Source of the DNA: Magnolia sinica
Lineage: Eukaryota > Streptophyta > Magnoliopsida > Magnoliales > Magnoliaceae
Reading direction: 5' to 3'
Assembly: GCF_029962835.1 (NCBI RefSeq)
Contig: NC_080582.1
Location: 74,520,177-74,584,176 of the forward strand
DNA: 64,000 bases
This document shows positions 1 to 12,300 of the stretch, piece by piece. Each line of letters opens with the position of its first letter. Position 1 is the stretch's first letter. The notes under the pieces are model-generated. The model saw nothing but the letters and a program-made list of their open reading frames with translations, was not told the origin of the DNA and searched no databases. A program made the position numbers and the translations under genes.

Positions 1-217
1 CTGGTTTATTTTTAATCTTAAACCTTATAATGATCTTGTCAAATAAGCAGACAAGCTGTATATAACGCATACCTCATGATGGAACCACATAACTTAGTGG
101 TTCACTTAAACTTTGAATCTGGTTTATTTTTAATCTTAAACCTTATAATGATCTTGTCAAATAAGCAGACAAGCTGTATATAACGCATACCTCATGATGG
201 AACCACATAACTTAGTG
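1..217. repeat. 118-bp tandem duplication at window edge
   Basis: The segment beginning CTGGTTTATTTTTAATC at position 1 restarts at 119. The 99 bases at 1-99 and 119-217 read identically, so the period is 118 bp with about 1.8 copies visible. The array may continue to the left outside the window. No coding content was seen. Perfect identity suggests a recent duplication or a collapsed or expanded assembly repeat. Confidence 0.9.
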
Positions 218-1640
218 TCGTCAACACACCAACGAGGTCGGCAGCCAATTCGCTTTCATTAAAACGGATGGATGGACGGTGTAGATATAGAATAAATACT
301 AAGGGCTGCACCGTCTCGGGTGAGGCGTGGGCCGTATCTAATCCTTACCCATTTCCAATCCAATGGGATAAGCATTCCTGAAAAATTGAGCACTGAACCC
401 ACGTTCAAGGACGGCGACAAAAACACCGTGAAAAACGTGCCCAACTATCAACTGATGAGGCCATATGTCGCCCACACGGCAACAGATTCCTCATCTGAGC
501 CACTCATTAAGTGGGCCAATCGTAAAATCAGTGTTGCTCAATCCATCAGGTGGGCCACACCCATACACACAGAACAGCAGCCAGACATACGTTTCTCAGC
601 CGTTGATTTTCTTAGAGGGAGCCAGTTTCACAAAAGCTCCCTGGGGTCCACCGTGATGTCTGTCACATATCCACTCCGTCCAATCGCTGTGCCAGCTCAT
701 CTAACGACGTTAGCTTAAAAAATAAGCACATTCAAAACCCAGGTGGGCCACATTAAGAAAACAGCAGGGATCGAACATCCACCATTAAAATCTTATAAGG
801 GCCCACAGGACTTCTTAATCCGGCCGATATTTGTGTTTTCCATTCCTCAGTCTTGGATCTGCCTGATTTTGGGTCTCATGTCCTAATACGAACTAGTGAA
901 ACTGATGGACGGTGTGGATGTCGCACGGACATCAGGGTGATCCCCCACAGACCTTTGAACGCCCCTCACGAAACTAGTGGGCCAACCTGATTCCCAGTGC
1001 CCGCAATGATCACGGAGAAACGCACGAGCGGCTGAGATTCTCCACACGTGCTCTCCTGGTACAACGCCGTGTCGCATCGGCACACCCCACCGCACGTCCC
1101 CATCACACGAGGCGTGCCACAGCGAGGCATCTGATACCTCTATCAATTATTCCATGATAGAAACCTCGATGCTCTGGCAGAGCGTGATGGATGATACGCA
1201 GGACGTAGAAATTGCACACGTGGCAAACAAGAAGTCAAAATAAGCCATCCAAATTACGCCACCCAGCGTCAGTCTATCCCGAGCTAAAAAACTAAACCCA
1301 TTTCATCATCTGACTTTTGGATTGATGGACATTTATCAGACGGTTAAAAATGCGAAATATCCAACGGTTCTCTTTTCACAAAAAAGATGTCCATGAATCA
1401 AAGGTCAGGATTGTTCAACTTTCGCATTGTGACTTCTCAAATAGCACAATCTAGCCAGTTTTATCTGGGTTAAAACATACCACTTATCGAATTACTGAGT
1501 GACTGCGTATCAAGTATCACACGCAGCCGGCGTATAAACAACTTCCCTTATTCCATCCACAACTTTTCTCAAGAAAACATCTAGATCGTCCAAACCCATC
1601 AAAGCACGCAGCATTCAACGGATCAGATTATATCTCAGGA
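218..1640. other. Upstream intergenic DNA with MITE-like debris
   Basis: No gene is seen here. The stretch carries fragments of the repeat vocabulary that recurs across the window: a phrase around GATGGACGGTGTGGAT near 265-285 and 903-918, and GTGGGCCACAC-type phrases near 550-560. A segment near 1,165-1,410 (GTGATGGATGATAC, then CCATGAATCA and GTTCAAC) has a diverged counterpart inside the hAT-type element near 15,810-15,905, so both derive from a shared repeat. Short reading frames in this stretch look incidental. Confidence 0.55.
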
Positions 1641-1648
1641 TAAAAGCG

Positions 1649-1656
1649 AAACCCTA
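1649..1656 (+). promoter_or_regulatory. Telo-box (AAACCCTA) in the eIF5A promoter
   Basis: AAACCCTA lies 29 bp upstream of the TATA-like box. The telo-box is a known promoter element of plant translation-machinery genes. Position and gene class fit, but an 8-bp motif alone is weak evidence. Confidence 0.5.
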
Positions 1657-1684
1657 GTAGGAAAGATCAAGTAAATAGCCTACG

Positions 1685-1691
1685 TATATAA
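1685..1691 (+). promoter_or_regulatory. TATA box of eIF5A
   Basis: TATATAA followed by GG sits 132 bp upstream of the eIF5A start codon, ahead of a CT-rich stretch typical of plant leaders. A transcription start about 25-35 bp downstream (roughly 1,715-1,725) is inferred. Confidence 0.65.
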
Positions 1692-1714
1692 GGACTCACT
1701 CGTTCTCTGTCCAT

Positions 1715-1822
1715 CCTTCTTCTCTCATTGCAGATATTCTCTCATTTCTCTTTTCAGCTGAAATTGAGGAGGGTATAGTCAGATTGGAGAGGGGATTTTG
1801 AGATTTCAGAGGGAAAGGAGAA
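1715..1822 (+). other. Inferred 5' untranslated leader of eIF5A
   Basis: The stretch starts pyrimidine-rich (TTCTCTCATT, TTTCTCTTTTC) and becomes purine-rich (GAGGGAAAGGAGAA) just before the ATG. The start codon context is GAAATGT. The left limit is only inferred from the TATA position. Confidence 0.5.
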
Positions 1823-1945
1823 ATGTCTGATGAAGAACATCACTTTGAATCGAAAGCTGACGCTGGAGCGTCGAAAACATACCCGCAGCAGGCAGGAACT
1901 ATAAGGAAGAACGGGTATATAGTCATTAAGGCCAGGCCTTGCAAG
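1823..1945 (+). CDS. eIF5A: eIF5A exon 1 (residues 1-41)
   Basis: This exon encodes the acidic N-terminus and the first beta strands, ending [14 protein letters not shown] before the donor GTATAA. The ATG is the first after the TATA-associated leader and matches the conserved MSDEEH start of plant eIF5A. Confidence 0.96.
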
Positions 1946-3325
1946 GTATAAGATTTATATACGGAATAATCGGTGTATGTAGTCTTTGATTTATCTTTTT
2001 ATTGAGTTCTGATTCGATCTTCTTCTTTTTCTTTTTTCTTTTTTCTTTTTTGTGTTTTTGTGGATCCAATTTAGTTCTGATTCGATATTTTTTGGGGTTT
2101 TTTTTGGATCCGATTGTGTAGTGGTTTTTATAGTTTTTTGTTAGGTTTTGATTGGATTTTTGTGGGGTTTGGGTGGTTTTTTATGGGTTTTCATTGGATT
2201 TTGTGGGGTTTTTCAGATGTGAAGATGTGATGATTTTCATGAGTTTGAATGGATTTTCTTACTGGATCTTGATTTTATTCCTTGGGTTTTGCTAATGTCC
2301 TGAAAACTTTTAGACGGCACAGGTCACCCATCGTTGATCTGAACTATTCAGTGATTCATACAGCTAGGTACAAGCTATGGTGTACGAATCACACAGATCG
2401 GATGATCCTAACCCTTTGAACGGGACCAATTTGTTATAACCGTCCATTGTTTATGAGCGATAAATTGCATGTTTAGAATCATCAAATCAAAGTGTTACTT
2501 TAGAATCGTAAGAACTACAAAGTGGGATCTATTCACTAGATGTTTGAAGATGATGATTGGACTGATTTTCTTTCTCCGGTCAATCTCGACTGTTCATTTT
2601 CTTGCCATCGATCAGAAGCTTAGGATTACCTGATGATTGACATGATCTTTGCACCATGGCCTTCTTCTAGGTGTATGAATGAATGAACGGTTCGGATGGA
2701 CAATAGGCCACTCCGTCTGCCATTTAAAAGGTTTGGGTAGCAAAACCCTCATTCTTTTGGGTGTTGATTTTATTTTTTGGGGGGTTTTGGGTGTTGATTT
2801 ATATGGGGTTCGATTGGGTTTTCTTGTGCTTTAGTTCATTTTCTTAATGGCTTTTGATTTTTGTGTTTTGGGTTTTGTTTGGAATTTTCTGGAATTTTGT
2901 CGTCCAATATCTCTGGATGTGTTGGTTCTATGTCTCTTTATTGGATTTTTGTAGTGGTCGTTTGGATGGTGGTAAATGGTTTAAGTGGTAAGTGATTTAC
3001 TAGTATCTCATTTACAGAGGCTGTAAATGAGTCACAGCAGGTTGGTTTTTTCTTTAAGTTGTAGTAAATCATTTACAGTGTTTGGATAGCCTGCAAATCG
3101 TTTATATCCTATAATTGTGTATTGGCACCTGAAATAGTTTAGAGAAGTAATTCATTAAAAACATTCAAATGGCATATAAGAGTGGATTTTAAAAGTGGAT
3201 CATTGGGTTAAGCCCATCTCACTAAAGCTCGGGGTTGATCCTCACATAAAACCAGGTAGTAGGTGAGCCATAGAAGCGGGCCCACAAATTCAAATGATAT
3301 TTTATAAGTCTGGTAGCAAGATCTG

Positions 3326-3374
<49 letters not shown>

Positions 3375-6300
3375 CTAAATAAGCCTAAGCCTGGTGAGCC
3401 TAAGCCTAAGCCTGGTGAGCCACGGAAGTGGGCCCGAGAATTCAAATGCTCTTTTATAAGGTCAGCAGCAAGATCTGCTGCTGTTGGTGGAGAGAGAGAG
3501 AGAGTGAGACCTAAATAAACCCGGTGAGCCATGGAATTGGGCCCAGGGATTCAAATGTTCTTTTATAAGGCCAGTAGCAAGATCTTTTGCTGTTGGCGGA
3601 GAGAGGGAGAGCCGTTGGAATTCTTAGATACAATGGAGAGAGGGAGGTGCATATATGCTTTTATAGCCCAACCTTCAAAAAAAGAGCTGTTGGAGGCTTC
3701 TTGTTGGTAAATCATTTGCTAGCAAATGAAATTCCAGCTTTTTGCTAGCAAATGTAAAGGGGGAAAAAGTGGTAAATCATTTACTAGTAAATGATTTACA
3801 AGCATTTTAGGGCATCCAAATGTAAATCATTTACAACTTGCCTCATTTACCACCATCCAAATGACCCCTTATTGAGTTTTGATTGGAATTGATATTTCCT
3901 TTTGGGTTTTTATGTTATGTCCAGGACCTTTCTATGTGCTGGTTTTGATCATTCTACTGGTTTAGAATTATTATTTTTTTCTAAATGCTTGTCAGAGATG
4001 AAGATGCGCTGGATTTTCATGGCCTTTGTTCGATTTTTCATTGTGTATTTTTATTATTTTCCGTGTTTTCTATGCTTGTCGAAGATTCTAGGGTGTGATG
4101 ATTTTTCATGGTTTAATTGGATTATTTATTTATTTATTTATTTTTTATTTTTATTTTTGAGTTTTTATGTGGAGAGCTGTTTATAATTTGCTCGCTTTCT
4201 TGTGTCTTTTGTGCATCTTGTAATTGATTTTGTTCGCAGTTTCTTGTTGGTTTTTGTTCTCATGGTTCATGCTTGAACTTTGCTTCTTGTTTTCTTTTTC
4301 TTTTTTCCCCTTTTTTCTTTAATCTTGGTACTTATTGATTTTTGTTTCATGTCTTTCATATCTCAGGACGATTGTATTCTATATTTATGTAGTTTCTTGT
4401 CTTGGGCATGTAGTCTCTTTGAATGATTTCGTTATCCAAGTTAGGATCATAGTAGTGGCTGAAATTCCCATTGTGCCCATTGTAGAAAATTGTATTGTAT
4501 CTTTGGAGTCATAAAAATCAATATGTATCCAATGTTGTCAAATCACATATAATCGCACAAGCCATCAGCCTGGGCTGATTGTTTATGTCATCGCATAATT
4601 GCATCACCGATTGCTTAGGCTGATGGCTTTTTTATTTCCTTGAATTTTTTTATTTTAAAGAAGGGTAAAATTTTCTAAAAATTAACAAAAACTATGTCTA
4701 ATCATTACAAGTGATTGGATCAGGTTTATTTGCTGATTTCATTGTAGTTTGACCATTAGACCATATATGTGTTGAATTATATTATATTATATATTACAAA
4801 ACGAATTTAAACTATCAACTAGTTACACTAAGAAAGAATTAATTATTGAAAACTACAAACATAGAAATTGTATTTGATAACTTGATGAGTTGATGCATAC
4901 AATACAGGTTACAACATACAACTTATTGCAATCTACAATAAATTTGACCACCATCGCATATTAGAGTATTCCATGTTTATGCGATTATGCCATCGCATAA
5001 CCGTCACATACCTTGGTATGCCATGGCATACTTCCTGCATGGCATATGCGATTTGAGCCAATGTATGTGATCGTGCGATTGCACATGACAACACAGTATG
5101 TATCAAGGAAGTGAATTTCCTTGTGGATCCCTGGTGACCCGACGTGGTGGGATTTGATTGGGTCACATGCCATTATCAGAGATGGGGCCTGGTCGAGTAG
5201 TTACTCAACCGAACAACTTTTGTGTTTTGTGTGGGCCCCAATTCTGACAGTGACACGTGGTCCAATCAAATCCCGACATGTCGGGTGACTAGGGATATCT
5301 ATGTCCATATATCAGGCAATATTTTACAGCATATGCTCATTTACAATGGTAGCCAATCATAAAACTTTTACCAAGATGATAAATTATTTCCATATTATTA
5401 CAATATAAAAGATACCGGTCTTTCTAAAATTGCGATTTTGCATGTATGTTTTGGGCTTAGTCTTTCTTGGAATGAAAGACCCTTCTTTTACTTGTCCTGT
5501 TAATTGTTATTGGAATCATCCTTTGGCTTTGAAAATGGCTCACATCATGAAAGTTGTTGTATTGAGTTGGACTTTATTATTATTATTATTTGCAGTGTCT
5601 TCTATAAAGATATAAGTTTGTAATATGAATTTTATTTATTTATTTATTGGCAACTTGCTAGCATTTCATGTCATGCATTTCCAAGAACTTCATGGTTTAC
5701 TATCATGATAGAACTAATGGATACATGAAGTACTAATTGAAGCAGCTTAAACCTGAATGGATTATAATTTTTACAGTTTCTAGACACTGACAAATCTCAT
5801 TCTTGGCATTGAAATTTCTCAGGAGATATTCAGATTTTGATGTTTTTCTCATGATGTTATCTGGAAAGTATCACTGAAAAAATATTGAAACATGTAGTAT
5901 TAATTAGAGGATAGATTTTAATAATTTAAAATATAGATAAATGTTAATTAATTTAAACTTTTGAATATTTATTTTGTTAAGGTCACGGTAATTTTTCTCT
6001 CTAAAAGTCATGCAAAATTAGAAAATGCCAAGATTTCAAGCTCTCACATTAGTACTTGTTTGATGAATTTTCCTTGAAAATCTCAGTGACGATATTTGTC
6101 ACAATGTTTCTAGATGTGCTTTTCCCAATTTTTAGCATTTAAGGCTGTGACACTTTCGCAATCAATCTACTTCTGTACATAGGGAACTCTTTTCCTCGAA
6201 GTTAGTTGGTTAAATGTGCTTTAGATTAATTTGTCCAGTGCTGACCATATGGAGCAGAGCTTTGTAGGCTTCTTCTCTTGTTGCATCCTCCATTTTTTAT

Positions 6301-9300
6301 GGCGATATGTGGTACCTGAAACCCAGCATAGATTGTGTTTAACCTGGCAGTGATCTTTCTATCGTGTCCTTCAGGGAAATCGGAAAGGCCATATTCACAT
6401 AATGCAGCCTTACCTGTACCAATACCTTTTAAATGTTGGCCTAGAACCCATTGCAATAGCTATTTAGTTGTTTGGCATTCTCCATTAGTTCACAACACAT
6501 CGAGGTTCTCTACCATTAAAAAAAGGTGAGGCCTCCTCGTTGCAATTTTGGAAAAGATTTCTAAATGAGACCTCAAAATTCAGGTGCAGATATTTGCTTC
6601 ACCCTTGCTTTCATCTCCCCACTTGAAATTCGGCTCTACTTGGTATTATCAAGTCATGACTGAATCTTTTAGTTTCATCGCCGCAAGTTGTAATTTCAGC
6701 TCAGAAATAGTCTTCCAATGATCTCACCCTTTTCCCGAAGGTATTCATGTTGAGCATAACAAAAAAAACCCTTGATCTTCATTCACACATTTCTTCTGAT
6801 CAAGAAGGCTTTGGTTGGAGTTCGGGCTTAAGTTAGGGTTTGGGGAGCATGGAAGGCACCGGATTAGGGTTAGGTTAGAATTAGGGTTTCGAATCAGGGG
6901 AGATTTGGGGAAATTAGAGGGGGAATTTGGGAACTATTGCTTGCCTAAATAGGGTTCTAGATTTTGGGATTGTTTGTAGGATTTGAGTATTGGGGAATTA
7001 TGGTTTGGGGTTTGGGAGAGATTCAGATTAATGGGAATAGAGAAAAACCCATAACAAACAAGCTATCAAGAAAAGTACTTGCATCCATGCCAAGAATTAA
7101 AATTGTACAATCTATGGTTTTAACTGCTGATGATGATAAGTTTTCAGTAGGGATGTCACGAAATATTTTTTACGATAATGTTAGGTGAGTTTTATTTGGA
7201 TTGTAGTTTTATTTAGCCAAGTTCTCTATGCATACCTCATTTATTTCACATAATTAATCTATAAAATTTGACCAATTTCATGTCTTTTGGACTTCCATTT
7301 GACACGTGAAATTCTTGTCGTCAAGTTGCGCCCTGCATCTTTATTGCCAAATTAGGTCCTCACAGAACCTTGTTGAACGCATGTTTTGATCTCACTTCAA
7401 TTTCTTCCTCCAGTTTTCCACAATAGATTATTTGAAGTTCATTTCCCCTTCCATTTTGTCAATTCTCTATTACAAGCATCTCTCTCTCTCTCTCCAAAAA
7501 AAAAAAAAAAAAAAAGAACAAGAAGAAGATAGAAAAAAGAAAAAAAAAACCCTCTATTTACAAGCACATGATTGTTAGTAACAAATGTAATGTAGCAAGT
7601 GTGTGGATAAACAAGAAGAGATTACCCTCTTCTTCTTAAAAATAGCCTTGGAATCCACAAGGGGAGAGAATTCTCAAAAAATGAGAGAAGGAAATTGATA
7701 TTATTGATGAAAGCTTGCTTACAATGTATCTAATATAGCTATATAAGAAAAAAAAAACCCTAATTTGACTTTAAATAGGATACTTTCCTAAGAGAGTAAA
7801 CATTTAATAAAAATAGTAAACCACTTGTAAACTAACTAAAACTCTTTGGCATGACTTAGACAAGGACTTTAAGCTATTCTAGGACTTTTCGAAATTGAAG
7901 CAGGCCATTACCCACATAGGCCCGTAGCCTATCGTAGGGCTAAACAAGGTGTAGGGCCCAACATGTGCTGATTTTTGGACCATTTAGTTATATAGATTTG
8001 GGGGCCTAAAAGGATTGCAATTTACTATTTTTGGGAGATGGAGGCTAATTCAAAGATGTTATTTGAAGATGTGTTTGAAGTGATTGAAGATATGAAGGGG
8101 ATGCGATTGAAGATATGGGCTTAGAGATATAATTAGGATTACATTCTATGTTTACTTTTATTATTAGTAGGTTTTTACCATCTTAGGTAGATTAAATTAG
8201 TTTGAAATAAATCTTCAAAAAAAAAAAAAAGTTTGAAATAAATTATGATTGGTGTGAAATCAATCTCTTAGCTGGGTGGATTTTCACTAAAGATTCATTT
8301 GGGGTCTATAAAAGAGGGGGTGGTGTAGGAGTTAGTCATTCCAATATTTTCTAAGTTGAGCTTTTCGAGTATTGTAAGAGAAGAAGTTTAATATCAATAA
8401 AATTCTCCCTCTCCTCTCTAGTATTCTTGTGAGTGTAATTCTTGTCACTTCTTTGCGATTTGATTTTGATTTCTCACTGATTCGATAACCGGGTTGCACC
8501 ATGTTGGTATCATAGTATGTGATCGTTGGAGATTGCTGACACCACATCATCTCCTAATGAGTTTGAATGAGGTGACACAAGAAGAGTGTTAATTAATCCA
8601 ATTGATCTACATACTCACAGAGCGAGTAGATCAACTCATGTATGCGCTCGGCAATCTCACTGATAAAGTAGGGGAGCTTCAACGTGGAGGGAATTCAAAG
8701 ACCAAAGTTGGAGCACAAGGACATGTAGGGGAATGCCCCCCCAGTCCTAACCAACAACGACAGTCCGGGCTTATGAAGACACAAATGATCGAATTATTTG
8801 ATTGTTGGAACGTGATAGAGAGCTCGAAATTGAAGTAGAAATTCCAGAAACGAGTAGGAGATTTATCAAAGGAAAAGTTGACATATGAAGTGATTGATGC
8901 ATTAACATTGGATCGACACTTGAAATCATTAATGGATCAATTGATGGATCCACTATAGTGGCAGTCACATTGATAGACATGCCAATGCGTCAACCCTCGA
9001 ATTGAAGCACCTTTGTAAAATATGCCAGTGACACAAAAAACGGAGCAAATGTTGCAGGGTTCACAGAGAAGTTTAAAGTTATAATAAACAAGTTGGCACC
9101 TACGAAAGCACAAGCGAAAGAGACATAATCTACAGTGGGCTCCAACAAGGGTTGTGCCGAGCCAACGCTTAAGGTTGCACCACTAGCTTCCACCAAAGAA
9201 GAAGATTCGTCACAGAGGTAGTATCAGTCCAAATGTTAAGATTGGTTTCTACCTTGAGGATGATTTGTTTCAAAGCCGGGGAGAATTGATGCAAGTTAGG

Positions 9301-12300
9301 GTCTATAAAAGATGGAGTGGTGTTGAAGTTAGTCATTCCAATATCAATAAAGTTCTCTCCCTCTACTCTAATATTCTTGTGAGTGTAACTCTTGTCACTT
9401 CTTTGCTATTCAGTGTCGATATCTCATTGATTCGATAACATGGTTGCATGACAAACCCTAAAATGCCTAAAAATAGCAAAATTGTAACCAGCTAAAAATA
9501 GTAAATTTTGAATTAAAACTCAAAATTAACCCCTGACATTATTTTGGTAAAAAGGATCAGGGGCTAGACCTTTGGGATTGTCCGGAATGTGGAGCTCATC
9601 AATATTTCCAACAACATTTATTCATGAAATGGATAACCAGTCACAAAAGTTATGGTTGTTAGAAACTATAGTGCACACTAGACCCTTGGATTGAACTTTC
9701 TAGCCTGATTTCCTTGACCCTAGCCATCCATGTGATTGTCTTTGACTTCGTTCTACGTCTGAATGTGGCTGGGAATCAACAATGGTTCTCAAGCTAATTT
9801 GTTTTCCAACCAAATTGCTAGGTGTTCATATATAAATTGCTTAACATTAAAGGAAAAAAAAATGCTCGATAGGAATATTTGGATCATTATTAAAAAAAAT
9901 AAAATAAATTTACACACGCACACATACCACCACACACTCACGCCTTAGTGGAATTTCACCACCTATGGGTACTCGAACCCTTGACTAGGTGTTGAAACTC
10001 CAGAGAGTCTACCACCCGAGCAAGAGTAAGGACCCTATTTGGATCATCATTTCGTTCACTGTTGCTGCCATCTCCCATATTTCACATTAGTGCACCGCAT
10101 TGAAAGTCGGACTTCTGTTTCCAACTTTAGACATTGTTTTCACTGAAGCAGTAAATGCTAGCACATTTTAGACAGGCTGGTTGTTTCCATATGACACTTC
10201 AAATTGAGTTACTGTCTAGTTTTGATTAGTTTCATTATCCTTCCATCCAGGTCCGTGTCTCGCTCCGAATCATGCTCTGGACTTGCACTCCTGCTCCTGT
10301 TTTCTATGGTTGCTTGACAACATTGTGAAATACACATGCTTCCCTGCTCTCCTACCTTAATCTCTTGTCACTTTTGTTCACACTTCATGCAACTATAGTT
10401 TCAATCCCCGATGGCTCTGGATACTCAGTTAAGGAAGTTTGCCAGCTTCTGTCTAAATAAGGATTAAAATAAGGTCCATGAGCAATTAGATCTAGATTTT
10501 TGCGCCCAATATCTGATTTTGTCCAAGTTCTAGATACATAAGCAGAATGCATGATGATAGCCTATTCTAGAATACTGGAAAATCCTTAATCTGTTGACTG
10601 GTGACCTAAAAGTTAGCAGTAAGAAAAATACAGCAATTGTCGACATTCAGCATAAAAAAAGGGATTAATGTGTTTGAATTTCTTCTTACTTGTGAGATTT
10701 TTGGGTGCTCCCTTCTTTACACAATGGGACCCCTTAAGATCAATGGCCTGGATTACTGAAATGTGGGGCCCATTTCTATAGAGTTGAGAGATATAAGAGA
10801 ACAGTTTCAAGATCATTCAGTATAAAAAAAAAAAGACAAGGATTAATGCGTTTGAATTTCTTCTTATTTGCGAGATTTTTGGGTGCTCCCTCCGTTACAC
10901 AATGGGACCCATTGAGATCAATGGGCTGGATTACTGAAACGTGGGGCCCACTTGTACAGAGTTGAGAGATATAAGAGAAGAGTTTCAAGATCATGTTACC
11001 TAAATCACCAACCTCCCTTCATTTTATGTTACAAATCATACGATCTTGATTGTGGGTCATGTGCTACCTAGATCACTATTTTTACTGACACAAGTTATGG
11101 TTCTATACTCGTAATGCTGATTAAATTGTAATAATAACATTGATTATTCATATATAAATTGCAATTTTAATTCGTATACAAGACTTAATTGTATATAATT
11201 TATGTATTGGACTGACCTGGATGCTCTTGCTACCCTAGCGTATCATGTATCGGAGCGACCTTTTGGATACATTTGCAATTTATACCTTTTTATTTTTTGG
11301 CAATTTGGAATGCAGTTTTGGATATATTGGTAAATATGATCATGCTGCCCTTATTAATAGATCAGGTTAATTTTCTTCATTTATTTGCTGTAATAATAAC
11401 TCCAAGAATTCAATGTCCTATACTTGTGTTGATCTATTTTGCCTACATTTTTCTACTTATCTCCTTCTAAGAAAAACAATATTTATGTTTTTAACTTGTC
11501 TATATATATATATATTGAAAGTTGGTCTATGACATGCCATAACCCAATATTTTATGGGGCTTTGGACAACAGGTGGTTGAAGTTTCCACCTCTAAGACTG
11601 GCAAGCACGGTCACGCGAAGTGTCACTTTGTTGGGATTGATATATTCAATGGCAAGAAGCTTGAAGATATTGTTCCTTCCTCCCATAACTGTGATGTAAG
11701 CTCCTTATGATTTTTTTTCTTTTTTGGTGCCATATCACTATGAAATCAACTAATCAATTTTCACACTGTATTTTTTTCCTCTCTTTTCAGGTTCCCCATG
11801 TTAATCGTACTGATTACCAACTGATTGATATCTCTGAGGACGGCTTTGTAAGGCTTTTTTTTTTTTTTTTGATGATTGACCTTAATTGATTTTGGACATA
11901 CTTTTGGAACTTGGTTCTTTGGAATTGCAACTAACCGATTTATGGTGTTGTGGTGGGTTTCTTGCAGGTGAGCCTTCTGACTGAAAATGGCAACACCAAG
12001 GATGATCTGAGGCTTCCCACAGATGACAGTCTGCTCAGCCAGGTTAGTGCGCAATCCTCTAGAGCACTTGTGTTGCATGAAGAGGGAATGTCATTCGAGG
12101 ACATTAGTTCATATTGGTGCACTTACATTTTAGTGATCACTGATTTAGGCTTGTGATCTGGTGACACCTGTCTCACATTCCTAGCATCAAGCTGTTGGAT
12201 GGTCATGGATAAAATTTATACCTTATGCTTCATATGCAACTGGATGAATCCACAAGTTTGGTGGCCAGGATTGTTTTGCGGAAATTTTTTTATTACTTAC

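Larger units (their letters stand above)
2954..3868. mobile_element. TIR element in eIF5A intron 1
   Basis: The left end (GGTCGTTTGGATGG, then GGTAAATG) is matched in inverted orientation by the right end (CATTTACCACCATCCAAATG, then ACCCC). Sub-terminal GTAAATCATTTAC palindromes occur near both ends (3,062-3,077 and 3,822-3,834). At 915 bp with no transposase frame it is non-autonomous. I could not find a clean target duplication, so its superfamily is open. Confidence 0.7.
1946..11572 (+). other. eIF5A intron 1 (9.6 kb), transposon-loaded
   Basis: The intron runs from donor AAG|GTATAA to acceptor ACAACAG. It begins T-rich, as plant first introns often do, and holds the elements listed separately: a 915-bp TIR element, GA microsatellite and triplicated minisatellite, a MITE, a hairpin element, a small LTR element, a SINE and a tandem duplication. 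Stretches without a listed feature (about 5.3-8.2 kb, 9.45-9.87 kb, 10.05-10.64 kb and 11.0-11.57 kb) show AT-rich DNA and homopolymer runs but no gene I recognise. A weakly protein-like minus-strand frame lies at 6226-6456 but matches no family I can name. Confidence 0.9.

Noticed and set aside
2947..3870. PIF/Harbinger assignment for the TIR element
   Set aside because: The required TTA/TAA target duplication is not visible at both ends, so no superfamily is assigned.
6226..6456. Minus-strand frame with protein-like sequence in eIF5A intron 1
   Set aside because: No family recognised, no splice or start support, and the overlapping plus frame looks equally plausible. Kept only as a note.
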